Source: Deltaproteobacteria bacterium (lineage in GTDB: Bacteria > Myxococcota_A > Polyangia > JAAYKL01). From it: DNA of 57,391 nt. Where the stretch lies: contig JAFGQN010000139.1 in the NCBI GenBank assembly GCA_016935665.1, positions 1-57,391 of the forward strand, in the 5' to 3' direction. Below are positions 1 to 8,236 of the stretch, in pieces. The position numbers were made by a program, and so were the translations under genes. A model generated the notes under the pieces. That model searched no databases. It was not told where the DNA came from and saw nothing but the letters and a program-made list of their open reading frames with translations. Each line of letters starts with the position of its first letter. The stretch's first letter is position 1.

Positions 1-749
1 GTGGACTGCCGTTCAGCATTTTTGCGACGCATTTCGGCGCTGGCATAATAGCGGTTGTACCGGTCCACATCGTCATAAAAGGCCATTTCGGCGAAGAGTT
101 TGATGTCTCGCTGGGCGCGGATGCACAAAGTGAGCAGCTGGTTCTGTTTTTCGATTTGTTCCTGAGGGGTGTTGTCGCTGACGAGGGCCTGACCGCGCAG
201 TTTGAGGAGCTGGTGAGCCATTTCCTCGGTTTTGGCGAGCCATGTTTCGTCGATGGGCTGGCCGCCGGGGCGAACCTCGTTTGCCAATGTCATGTGATTG
301 CGTACAAATTCGACGGTGGTGATAATGTCGCTCAGTTTGTCCACATCCGATGAGCCGGACCGAATCATGTCGTACACCTTTTGCGCTTTGTCACTTCCGG
401 AACGCATCACTACGTATCTGGCCACCGCCATCAGGCGGCGACGAGCGTTTTCGGCCTGTGGCATCTGGCTGCCAAACTGCTCCCTGGCGTAGACCATGGC
501 TTCTTCGGCCACCACCCGTTTTCCGTGCACTGCATTGAGTTCCCGATAATATGCCTCATACTTTGGCAGTTGCGCCCCATCGAAACCCGCCGCCTCAAGC
601 AATGCCAAATCGCCTTTCGCCTGCGCCAGCAGTTGTGAGAACTCCCCCGAAAACAGGTCATACGCCATGCCCGGTCGCAGCCAGTCTGTCTTTTGAATGG
701 ATTTCATTTCTTCGGCAATGATTTCTTTGTAGTCGATACTGTCGTTCAT
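1..749 (-). CDS. hypothetical protein, 3' end cut by the window edge
   Basis: I read an open frame of 249 codons on the minus strand from an ATG at 749 (MNDSIDYKEI...) that runs off the left edge without a stop, so the protein is partial. An AAAGGGG stretch about 6-12 bases upstream of the ATG could serve as ribosome-binding site. The visible part is mostly helical and charged, rich in Ala, Glu, Lys and Gln, with no signal peptide, membrane segment or motif I recognise. It is probably cytoplasmic. The gene is divergent from the SEC-C gene at 1007, with 257 bases between them. The frame is clean and codon use matches the neighbours, so I trust it as a gene. I cannot assign a function. Confidence 0.7.
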   Translation of the reverse strand, partial: MNDSIDYKEIIAEEMKSIQKTDWLRPGMAYDLFSGEFSQLLAQAKGDLALLEAAGFDGAQLPKYEAYYRELNAVHGKRVVAEEAMVYAREQFGSQMPQAENARRRLMAVARYVVMRSGSDKAQKVYDMIRSGSSDVDKLSDIITTVEFVRNHMTLANEVRPGGQPIDETWLAKTEEMAHQLLKLRGQALVSDNTPQEQIEKQNQLLTLCIRAQRDIKLFAEMAFYDDVDRYNRYYASAEMRRKNAERQS

Positions 750-1006
750 AAACAGACCCCTTTCTTTTTGGGTAAAACTAAAATGGAACACCATAGCGAC
801 AGGCCGTTGGCCAGCTACAGTATTCGGTTTTGTGGATGTGGGTTTGAACGCACCGTGTGGGATGGTTATTCAAATTGATGGACAATTTTTTTGGGGATTT
901 TTTTTAGCTGTCCCGGACTAATATTCCCCTTCATTTTTTATTTATCTTTGGCATAGTAAACCAACAAACTCAAACACAACTCAAAAAACCTGCGTCAGGA
1001 GTACAT

Positions 1007-2512
1007 ATGACGGGGCACGCCACGCATTTTCTGGAACGCACCAAACGTCTGGACGAGTCACAGGTCAATCTGGCGATTCGGTTGTACAAATATCCACAGC
1101 TACTTCGTATTATCCTGAGGGAAATCAATCCGCCCAAAGAATTTGATCGCGTTGCCATTGAACTCGAAGGGGAAAATGATGGGCCATATCTGGTTGCCAC
1201 GCGCAAGGGCCAGTTTGTGACGTGTCTGGGCAAAGGCATGCGCCCCACGGATTTGTATGTTATTTCGAAGGAGCGATTCAATGTCTACCACGAACGTATC
1301 AACACACTTGCCCAAAGGCGGGAGTACTGGGCTGAAGTATCCGAGAACATGGCGGAGGATGAATCTCTCGATTCACTCATTGTTACCCGGGGGCTGGACC
1401 TGAATCGAGAGCAGTTTCTGGCGGCCTCGGTGTTTCAGCCTGCGTTCAAGCATCTTTACATCGAGCGAATCCTTGATTTTACCGAACTGCTGCGGGACAC
1501 CCGGAACACACTCGTGCTGCTGAAAAAAAAACGGAAGGAGCCACCCGACAAAGAGGAGCTTTACCGCCTCTACTGGAACACCTTTTTTGCACTTGGCCAT
1601 ATGACCATGATGGCGTCCATGTTCGGACCACAGGGTATCGAATCATGGGTGAACTGGACGCAGTCGGGCGTCTATCCCTTTTATCCCGCCTTTCACTCCG
1701 GGCAGATTGTCAATGCCTGCCGTGCGCTGTTTGCAGCGGGACGTATGGGCCGGCACGCCCTGCAAGTCTGCGAAGTGGGTCTAAAGAAATATCATAGTTC
1801 TCCGCTGTGGATATTCAGTGCACTGGCCGCGGCCATTATTGGTCATCGGCATAAAAGCCTCCGATCCCGGGTAAAGCGCATTCTCAAAATAGACACGGGA
1901 CTTTTCGAATTTGCGGACACGTATCTGCAGAAAAACTGGCGATTGGCACTGGGTGCAGCGTGCCAGCTGATGGAAGCCCCCGATGAAGCGGCTGAAGCGG
2001 GACGCCAAATGGCGCGTACAATATACATGGAACAAAGCAAAGCAAGAAACTACCCACCGCCCTGGCGTTTCGAGAACGAAACGGATATTCCCGAAGATTT
2101 GGCCCTGTCTCACATGGTCAATATGGTTGCCGATTTCCGCACATCCCCGCAGCATCTGATCATCCTGGTGTCCGCCATGGAATGGCTCAGTCGCACAGAT
2201 GCGGAGAATTTGTTTGCGCCCAAAGACCTTCTTGGGCACATGAATCACCAGTGGCACCCAAATCACACTCAGTATCTGCTGGACAACGACGACAAATGGT
2301 ACGGCAAACGCAAGGGAGATCGGAAACTCTTCGAACTGCCCGGGCGCAATCACCCCTGCATTTGTGGCAGTAATAAGAAATTCAAAAAGTGCTGCATGAG
2401 CCGTTACCCCAAAACAGTTACCAGCAAACTGTTTTTCAACGAAGCCCCCCTCGACCACCTTTGCTGCCCCGCGATGGACTATGGGGGGGATAGCACGGTC
2501 TGCAAAACATAA
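1007..2512 (+). CDS. SEC-C motif protein of unknown function
   Basis: This 501-residue protein starts at an ATG preceded by an AGGAG site. Residues about 450-462 hold the metal-binding SEC-C pattern CxCx8CC (CICGSNKKFKKCC), followed by basic residues. SEC-C motifs bind zinc, for example at the SecA C-terminus, and occur as add-ons on many unrelated proteins. The preceding roughly 440 residues look helical and soluble and match no family I can name. There is no signal peptide, so a cytoplasmic place is likely. The gene stands alone, 160 bases ahead of a response regulator on the same strand. It is not SecA: it has no Walker motifs and is far too short. Confidence 0.75.
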   Translation: MTGHATHFLERTKRLDESQVNLAIRLYKYPQLLRIILREINPPKEFDRVAIELEGENDGPYLVATRKGQFVTCLGKGMRPTDLYVISKERFNVYHERINTLAQRREYWAEVSENMAEDESLDSLIVTRGLDLNREQFLAASVFQPAFKHLYIERILDFTELLRDTRNTLVLLKKKRKEPPDKEELYRLYWNTFFALGHMTMMASMFGPQGIESWVNWTQSGVYPFYPAFHSGQIVNACRALFAAGRMGRHALQVCEVGLKKYHSSPLWIFSALAAAIIGHRHKSLRSRVKRILKIDTGLFEFADTYLQKNWRLALGAACQLMEAPDEAAEAGRQMARTIYMEQSKARNYPPPWRFENETDIPEDLALSHMVNMVADFRTSPQHLIILVSAMEWLSRTDAENLFAPKDLLGHMNHQWHPNHTQYLLDNDDKWYGKRKGDRKLFELPGRNHPCICGSNKKFKKCCMSRYPKTVTSKLFFNEAPLDHLCCPAMDYGGDSTVCKT

Positions 2513-2674
2513 TCCCAGTTCATTTTTCTGGAATCGATGCAATTCCTGAAGATGGCAAAAAGGGAACAAAATCCGTATTATTGAACACGTTCGCTTAACC
2601 AACCGTTCCCATGGCCGATACACTCAAAAGAAGCGCTCATTGGGGGCGACGCCCTCTATTGGAAAGGGGAGTCG

Positions 2675-3100
2675 ATGAAAATACTGATTGTGGATGATGA
2701 GTTCACCAACCGGCTGCTGCTGCAGGAAATCACCCGTAAATTCGCCAAAACCCATTTGGCGGTGGACGGCGATGAAGCGGTGACGGCGGTGAATCTGGCG
2801 CTTGATTCCGGAGAACCCTACGATTTGATTTTGCTCGATATTATGATGCCCAACATGAACGGTCACGAGGCCTTGAAAAAGATCCGGGAAGTTGAAGCAT
2901 CAAAAGGGTTTAATGTGGGCCAGGGCGCAAAAGTGATTATGGTGACCGCACTGGGCGACAAAAAAAATGTCCTTAACGCTTTTAAAGAGGAAGCCGACGC
3001 TTATATTGTAAAACCCGTCGAAAAATCGAAACTGATAAAGCAACTGATGAAACTGGAATTGCTTCCGGACAGCTTTGACAGCGACCTGCCCCCCCCGTAA
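2675..3100 (+). CDS. single-domain (CheY-like) response regulator
   Basis: This is a 141-residue receiver domain with no output domain. The acidic pair Asp7-Asp8, the phospho-acceptor Asp55 (LILLDIMMPNMNG), the switch Thr in MVTALG and the conserved Lys-Pro in AYIVKPVEKSK are all present, so it should be phosphorylatable. A GGGGAG ribosome-binding site precedes the ATG. The roughly 15 residues after the receiver fold end in a proline run and carry no known domain. No histidine kinase lies nearby, so the partner cannot be told from this window. Such stand-alone receivers act through protein-protein contacts. The gene converges on proC, with stops 26 bases apart. Confidence 0.9.
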   Translation: MKILIVDDEFTNRLLLQEITRKFAKTHLAVDGDEAVTAVNLALDSGEPYDLILLDIMMPNMNGHEALKKIREVEASKGFNVGQGAKVIMVTALGDKKNVLNAFKEEADAYIVKPVEKSKLIKQLMKLELLPDSFDSDLPPP

Positions 3101-3125
3101 TTGACCGGGATTGGAGCAGGGGCCC

Positions 3126-3929
3126 CTATTTTTCTTTTTCACCCAGCTGGTTGGCGGTACTGGTCGCTTTTTGAATGGTTCGGGCCAGTGTGGAACGGAT
3201 TCGACCATCTTCCATGACCAGAAGCCCAGCCGTGGTAATGCCCCCTGGGGTGGTGACCTGATCTTTCAATGCCGCCGGGTGCTCTCCGGTTTCCAAAAGC
3301 ATTCTGGCGGAGCCCTGAAGCATCTGGGCGGTTATTTTGGCAGCGATGGCCCTTGGCAATCCCATCATGACAGCACCATCCGCCAGTGCCTCCAGGATAA
3401 CAAACGCAAACGCCGGGCCAGACGATGCCAGCGCGGTGAAAACATCCAGATATTTTTCATCGAGCACGGTGCACATCCCCAGATTGGAGAACAGCTTTTT
3501 AACCGTTAATACTACCTGCTCGCTCACCCCCAGGGACGACAAAGCGATGGCGCCTTCCCCAATGAGGCACGGTGTGTTGGGCATCACCCGCAATACCTGA
3601 GATTCGGGAACCCAGCTCATGAGATTCTGCAGATAGATACCGGCACAGATGCTCACGACAATTTTACCGGTCAACTCCTCGCGACAGGACGTGAGAACAT
3701 TCTTGGCCGCCTGAGGATTGGTGGCCAGCACAATTATTTCGCTTTGTGCCGCCGCCAGTTTATTGTCCTGAGTCACCAGCATATCGGGAAACCGCTGCTT
3801 CAACTCCTCTTCGTGTTCATCGTATTTTGTTGTAAGGATAGTTTGTGTGGCATCAATGGCTTTCGCCGCCAAAAGGCCCTTTAAAATCGCCTCTCCCATC
3901 TGACCACATCCGATAATTGCTAGTTTCAT
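3126..3929 (-). CDS. proC: pyrroline-5-carboxylate reductase
   Basis: The 267-residue length is typical of ProC, the last step of proline synthesis (NAD(P)H-dependent reduction of 1-pyrroline-5-carboxylate). The N-terminus has the Rossmann dinucleotide motif AIIGCGQMGEAI. The C-terminal half carries the family signature around SGPAFAFVILEALADG, and then TTPGGITTAGL. A strong AAGGAG site lies about 8 bases before the ATG at 3929. The gene is transcribed alone and converges with the response regulator. Nothing in the protein looks damaged. Confidence 0.95.
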   Translation of the reverse strand: MKLAIIGCGQMGEAILKGLLAAKAIDATQTILTTKYDEHEEELKQRFPDMLVTQDNKLAAAQSEIIVLATNPQAAKNVLTSCREELTGKIVVSICAGIYLQNLMSWVPESQVLRVMPNTPCLIGEGAIALSSLGVSEQVVLTVKKLFSNLGMCTVLDEKYLDVFTALASSGPAFAFVILEALADGAVMMGLPRAIAAKITAQMLQGSARMLLETGEHPAALKDQVTTPGGITTAGLLVMEDGRIRSTLARTIQKATSTANQLGEKEK

Positions 3930-4102
3930 ATGTTAAAGCTCCTTACTGTGTCGCAAAATCAGCATCTTATATAATGTTCGAAGTTTTAAAGAAAGCACAA
4001 AAAAAAGAACCGTTTGGGGGACGTGTTCAGGCACTGAACAATGAGGAATTCCGTCGGTTTATGAGTTGAAAACAACTGCAGAATTATGGTTTGTTTGCAT
4101 TT

Positions 4103-4375
4103 ATGATCGTACTCCGATTCTCGCTCTTATTGTTTGTTCTTTCTGTATTCGCCTGCATTTCCAGTTGCGGCCGAATCGGATTCGGTGTAGCGCAACACGA
4201 TGGTCAACAGTCAGGGGCACGCCTCGTCTCTGGCGTCGGGGCCCAGTGCCAGTATTCAGAACATCATCGTTGCCTATACCGTGCGGGAATAGATTTGGGA
4301 TGGGACACCAACGGCGCATCCAGCGACAATTTCAATGGCGCCGCACCCGCTATTGGCCACTTCGAATCGCCGTGA
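4103..4375 (+). pseudogene. short lipoprotein-like ORF, possibly a decayed lipoprotein gene
   Basis: From an ATG at 4103 a hydrophobic stretch (VLRFSLLLFVLSVFACISSC) ends in a lipobox-like cysteine followed by GRIGFG, the pattern of an exported lipoprotein. The frame then runs about 70 more residues, rich in Gly, Ser and Asp, and stops at 4375. Neighbouring frames also carry plausible protein-like pieces (for example SASIQNIIVAYTVRE in another frame). That suggests frameshift decay of a longer gene, but I cannot prove it. It could also be a genuine small lipoprotein of about 90 residues. It lies directly upstream of the FHA gene and no good ribosome-binding site is visible. Confidence 0.3.
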
Positions 4376-4425
4376 TATGGAGATGTGCGCAATCGCTGAA
4401 TCCGCACACCAAACGCACGCAGGAA

Positions 4426-4457
4426 TTGACAGTTCCGCTTTTCAACGTCAGTATAAT
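4426..4457 (+). promoter_or_regulatory. candidate sigma70-type promoter for the FHA gene
   Basis: A perfect TTGACA hexamer at 4426-4431 is followed by a perfect TATAAT at 4452-4457, just ahead of the ATG at 4480. The 20-base spacer is longer than the usual 16-18, which lowers confidence. If used, the leader would be only about 15 bases and the long in-frame extension upstream of 4480 would not be translated. Confidence 0.35.
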
Positions 4458-4479
4458 ACTACTCAATGGTGGCATTAAC

Positions 4480-5043
4480 ATGACGGATAATCTGCTAAAC
4501 GCGATCCTGAAAGATCTGAAAACCAAAACCGTGGCTCAGTTTCAACTGAACTATACGGGATGGTACCTCTTTGGAGGCCCACTTCTGGAAGAAGAAGGGG
4601 ACATTTCCTACCAGACCGATGTCATTTCGCCTTTGGCATTCCAAAAACTGATTGCGGATACCAACCCCGGTCGCATACATTCCAAAGACATCGCCAACGG
4701 CCAAAATGTATCGGACAGCCAGTTTGTTTACGAAATAAGAAAAAAACCCACCAACGCATTCTCCGACTGGATTACCATCGGTCGGGCAATGAACAATGAT
4801 ATTGTTCTTCGTTATCCGACCATTTCGAAATTGCATGCGCGATTCGAAATCGAAGAAACGGCGTTTGGCGATCTGCTTGGATTTCAGCTTATCGACAACA
4901 ACTCCACCGGTAGAACGGTTCACAACGGTGTTTTTTTAAAAGAAAATCAGAAGGCACCGGTTTGCATTGGTGATGTGATTCTGTTTGGTAATATTCAGTG
5001 CATGGTTCTGGATGCCACGCGATTATGGGACCTGCTGGGATAA
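4480..5043 (+). CDS. FHA-domain protein
   Basis: With the ATG at 4480 the product has 187 residues. The C-terminal half is a forkhead-associated domain: WITIGRAMNNDIVL (the GR of the phosphothreonine loop), then SKLHARF and NNSTGRTVHNG, then a closing strand near the end. FHA domains bind phosphothreonine peptides and are frequent partners of Ser/Thr kinases. Its place just upstream of the barrel/FecR/kinase run suggests it reads the phosphorylation state set by that kinase. The frame is open back to 4066, but that stretch is rich in Arg and Trp and unlike a protein, and a promoter-like pair at 4426-4457 also favours the short form. The N-terminal 90 residues match nothing I know. There is no signal peptide. 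Confidence 0.8.
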   Translation: MTDNLLNAILKDLKTKTVAQFQLNYTGWYLFGGPLLEEEGDISYQTDVISPLAFQKLIADTNPGRIHSKDIANGQNVSDSQFVYEIRKKPTNAFSDWITIGRAMNNDIVLRYPTISKLHARFEIEETAFGDLLGFQLIDNNSTGRTVHNGVFLKENQKAPVCIGDVILFGNIQCMVLDATRLWDLLG

Positions 5044-5058
5044 AAACGAGAGTGCTCG

Positions 5059-5070
5059 GCGAACGTTCGC
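5059..5070. promoter_or_regulatory. perfect 12-base palindrome ahead of the barrel/FecR/kinase run
   Basis: GCGAACGTTCGC at 5059-5070 is a perfect palindrome in the 113-base gap between the FHA gene and the TTG start at 5157. A dimeric regulator could bind it. It lacks a loop and a T-tract, so it is not a terminator. Confidence 0.25.
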
Positions 5071-5156
5071 TTGCCATGAACACGGTCGTCCAATATATTG
5101 GAAAGATGATATCGATTAAGATTTAGATAAATGCGGCTAAAAAGGACTCGATTTCA

Positions 5157-6680
5157 TTGCAACACGGTTTTTCCAGAATCACCATCGCCCTTTTCATCTT
5201 ATTGATGCTGGTGGTCTGTACAGACAACGGTATCGCGAGCGACCAGGTGCAGACCTCCCAAAACATCGCGTCCGATGCGATGCCAGGATTTTTCAATATT
5301 GGTGTTCCATATGGCGCTGCGCCCAGGCTTTCCATTGCGGGGACCGCGCGGTACGGCCTGATTGAAAGCATTGGTCCCCAATCCGGCATACACCATGAGC
5401 TGGGCGGCACTATCGCCATTGGGGGGACATTGTGGCCGTGGATTTCAGCGGCGCTGATTCTGGACGGAGAATATCAGAAACATCCGGCCGACGATGAAGG
5501 CTCTGACTACAGTATTGTGGGTGTGCCAGAGCTTAAATTCCGCGGCGGAAGCCCCGTTGGAAAGCATCTTTTACTGGGGGGCGAAATTGACGCGCGCTTT
5601 ACCGGCGAAGAAGCCCCTTCTTTGCAATTGAATGCCACGGTTCTCAGCGGAAAACTACTCGCCACCATTATATCACTGGCTCCTTTCCAAATTGGACTGA
5701 TGACCGGATTCTGTCTCGACTACAGCGAAAATGGCGCACCGGCCCGGGACTCACTTCGCCCAGGAGATCGGATTGCCCTCGATGCCTCAAACTACCATGC
5801 TGTCCTGTTTGGACTCGCATTGGCGTGGCAAGTGAAGCAAATCCGTTTTATTCTGGAAGCGGATTCACGTAAGTATATTACCAGTGAGGTACCATTTTCA
5901 ACGTCGCCCACCCGTATCACACTGGGGGCGCAATACAGCATAACAAAGGCATTGCAACTGGACCTGTCTACAGAAACCATCGTTTCCAAACGCCCCGGCG
6001 TCGAAACAGATGACCCGCTGGTCCCCATTTTGCCCAGGTTCACCGCACTGCTGGGTATTCGATACACCTGGCACTCCGCCGAATCGCCCAAATCGGGCGA
6101 AAACACCAATATCGATGCGGTCGTTCCTCCCATCGATTCCGGAGACAATTCGAATCAGGTGAAAAAACCTGTGGCCACAGGAACCGTTCAGGGCCAGATA
6201 CTCGATGAGGAAAGCCTGCCGATCACTGACGCCACTGTCACCGTGGTCGCCGCCGATGGTTCCAATCATACAACTGTTACCGACAAAAATGGCAATTACG
6301 CACTGAGGAGCATTCCGGTTGGTCCGGCAGAGGGGACGGTGGAAGCCGAATACTTTGAACCCACGACCTTTAAAGTTGATGTGGCCGAAAACATCACCTC
6401 CATCGCAGCGCCCGAGACACTTGTCCAGAGCAAAGTGGGATCCCAGATTAGAGGTCTGATCCGAGACGTTTCCGGCGCGCCACTGAACGCAACAATTCTC
6501 ATTTTGCCAGGTAGAATCAAAACGCAAACAGACAGCGAGGGCTTCTTTGAAGTGGACGTAAATCCCGGGCAGTACACCGTTGAAATCTTCGCCCGTGGGT
6601 TTGTCCGGCAAAAACAACAGGTTAATGTTGGAGAAAACAGTGTCGTCGTTTTAAATGTCGACCTGCGCGCCAAAAATTAA
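5157..6680 (+). CDS. outer-membrane barrel-like protein with two carboxypeptidase-regulatory-like domains
   Basis: The 507-residue product is read from a TTG start 10 bases after an AGGA site; no ATG sits in frame nearby. A signal peptide covers about residues 1-27. Residues about 40-300 show alternating amphipathic strands rich in Gly, Tyr and Thr, as in an outer-membrane beta barrel. Residues about 340-415 and 427-507 look like two beta-sandwich repeats of the CarboxypepD_reg type (GxVxDxxGxPLxxAxV...TDxxGxFxxxVxPGxYxV). These usually sit in the periplasm or at the cell surface. The stop is 11 bases before the FecR-like lipoprotein, whose stop is 3 bases before a Ser/Thr kinase, so the three are probably co-transcribed. 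A role in envelope sensing is inference from that context. The exact ligand or cargo cannot be told. Confidence 0.75.
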   Translation: MQHGFSRITIALFILLMLVVCTDNGIASDQVQTSQNIASDAMPGFFNIGVPYGAAPRLSIAGTARYGLIESIGPQSGIHHELGGTIAIGGTLWPWISAALILDGEYQKHPADDEGSDYSIVGVPELKFRGGSPVGKHLLLGGEIDARFTGEEAPSLQLNATVLSGKLLATIISLAPFQIGLMTGFCLDYSENGAPARDSLRPGDRIALDASNYHAVLFGLALAWQVKQIRFILEADSRKYITSEVPFSTSPTRITLGAQYSITKALQLDLSTETIVSKRPGVETDDPLVPILPRFTALLGIRYTWHSAESPKSGENTNIDAVVPPIDSGDNSNQVKKPVATGTVQGQILDEESLPITDATVTVVAADGSNHTTVTDKNGNYALRSIPVGPAEGTVEAEYFEPTTFKVDVAENITSIAAPETLVQSKVGSQIRGLIRDVSGAPLNATILILPGRIKTQTDSEGFFEVDVNPGQYTVEIFARGFVRQKQQVNVGENSVVVLNVDLRAKN

Positions 6681-6691
6681 CGGGGACGTTT

Positions 6692-8233
6692 GTGTATTTA
6701 ACGAAATGGCATCGTCATCTACTATTTTTCCTTTTTGCACTGTTTTTGAGCAGTTGCGACACCTTTGGGTGCAACTCGGATGTGATAGCGGAACTGTCCA
6801 TTCGAAACGGCAATGTGGAGCGGGATTTTGCGTTGAGCATGAATGACTGGAAAAATGCCCCCATTTCGTCCACGTTCAAAATAAACGATGGCGTTCGTAC
6901 ATTGGCGCAGTCCACGGCGGAACTCACACTGGCAGAGGGTTCCATTGTGGTGATGCAACCCAACACCCAGCTCCGTTTCGCCAGTTCTGTTCCCAATGAA
7001 AACAAATTTGGAATGGTGGTGGAATCCGGTTCCGCCAAGGTGGAAGCCAAATCCGATGATTTGCACATTGAAACCGGCATCGGCATGGCCCGCCTGAAAA
7101 AAGGCAGCGCAATGACATTGCGATTGGATAACAATGAACTGACGGTGCATGTGGACATTGGAAGCGCCAGGTTCATGGGCAGCGACGGCAGCGAACAGGA
7201 CGTATCAGAGGGCGACGAAATCGTCTTATCCATTGGCAGTGCAGAGCTGGTCAGCAAAAACGACGATTCCGATTCGGTCATCCCAAAAAATGAGAACATT
7301 CAAGTGTCCGACCTGCTGGACGAAGAAACAGATGACGACGACGCCGATGGAGAAGAAGAGGATGATATTGGGAACGATGATAGAGGGGAACAGGGCGTGC
7401 CCTCCGACCAGAACACTGCTCAAATCGCTGATTTCGCCATCGCTGCCGGTGAACGCATATATATTCATGCCATGCACGCACCGGTGGCTGTGGAGTTCAG
7501 GTTTGGCGACCTTTGTGCAGATGCCGGATACGTTAAAGTGGCCAAAAAGAAAATTCGCGGCTCCGGCACAGGGTCGGTCATACTGAATTTGCCGCTTAAA
7601 GCACACTCCTACGAAGTCCGTTGTGTCGAAAACGGTGATTTGTCCCGTGTAAAAAAACGGGGTCGCATCACGGTGCTCATGGACAAGGGCAAATTGAATT
7701 TGTCCAACAAGGCGCCCACCACCAACGTGGATGCCGATGGCCGCGACTACAATGTGATGTATCAGAGCAAACTTCCGCGCGTTGTAATGAAATGGCCAGA
7801 CGCGCCAAAGGCCTCCGCGTACAAATTGTACTTGACAGGAAGCAGTGGGACAAAAACCATATCGCTCAAATCGCCGCAGTATCGGTTTTCGTCAGGCGCT
7901 CTGAAAGAGGGCGCCTACAAGTTTAAATTCACGGTCAGCAGTACCGGAAAACGCTCGAGGACATCGTCATTAAAAATCCGATTTGATAACGCCACCCCTA
8001 AAGCAGTGCTAAAATCACCCGGGGACAAGTCGTATGCCAGCGGTGCGTCTGTGGAAGTGAGCGGAATTGCCCTTCCCGGCTGGAACGCATCGGTGTATGG
8101 CAAAGATATTCCCATGGACGAACAGCACCGATTCTCCGGCAGTGCCAAACACAGTGGAAACTACTTGTCGCTACCAGTGAAACTGACACACGCATTACGG
8201 GGAACGCACTATTTTTTAAGGCGGGCCAAATAG
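6692..8233 (+). CDS. FecR-like lipoprotein with acidic linker
   Basis: This 513-residue protein starts at a GTG 7 bases after a GGGGA site. A short hydrophobic signal ends in the lipobox LSSC (Cys22), so it should be a lipoprotein. Residues about 65-175 resemble a FecR-type beta domain (repeated strands around LTLAEGSIVVMQPNTQLRF, then later glycine turns). Residues about 205-235 are an extremely acidic Asp/Glu linker. The remainder looks like a pair of beta-sandwich modules, one Fn3-like near residues 365-430 (WPDAPKASAYKLYL). FecR domains relay surface signals to cytoplasmic regulators in iron systems; here the neighbour is a kinase rather than a sigma factor. The domain call is by eye and moderate. 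Confidence 0.7.
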   Translation: MYLTKWHRHLLFFLFALFLSSCDTFGCNSDVIAELSIRNGNVERDFALSMNDWKNAPISSTFKINDGVRTLAQSTAELTLAEGSIVVMQPNTQLRFASSVPNENKFGMVVESGSAKVEAKSDDLHIETGIGMARLKKGSAMTLRLDNNELTVHVDIGSARFMGSDGSEQDVSEGDEIVLSIGSAELVSKNDDSDSVIPKNENIQVSDLLDEETDDDDADGEEEDDIGNDDRGEQGVPSDQNTAQIADFAIAAGERIYIHAMHAPVAVEFRFGDLCADAGYVKVAKKKIRGSGTGSVILNLPLKAHSYEVRCVENGDLSRVKKRGRITVLMDKGKLNLSNKAPTTNVDADGRDYNVMYQSKLPRVVMKWPDAPKASAYKLYLTGSSGTKTISLKSPQYRFSSGALKEGAYKFKFTVSSTGKRSRTSSLKIRFDNATPKAVLKSPGDKSYASGASVEVSGIALPGWNASVYGKDIPMDEQHRFSGSAKHSGNYLSLPVKLTHALRGTHYFLRRAK

Positions 8234-8236
8234 CTT

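Noticed and set aside
1781-2623. 280-codon frame on the minus strand opposite the SEC-C gene
   Set aside because: It is a shadow of the plus-strand gene, which has a clear motif and a good ribosome-binding site.
4066-4479. In-frame N-terminal extension of the FHA gene
   Set aside because: The extension is rich in Arg, Trp and Cys and unlike a protein domain, and a promoter-like pair at 4426-4457 lies inside it.
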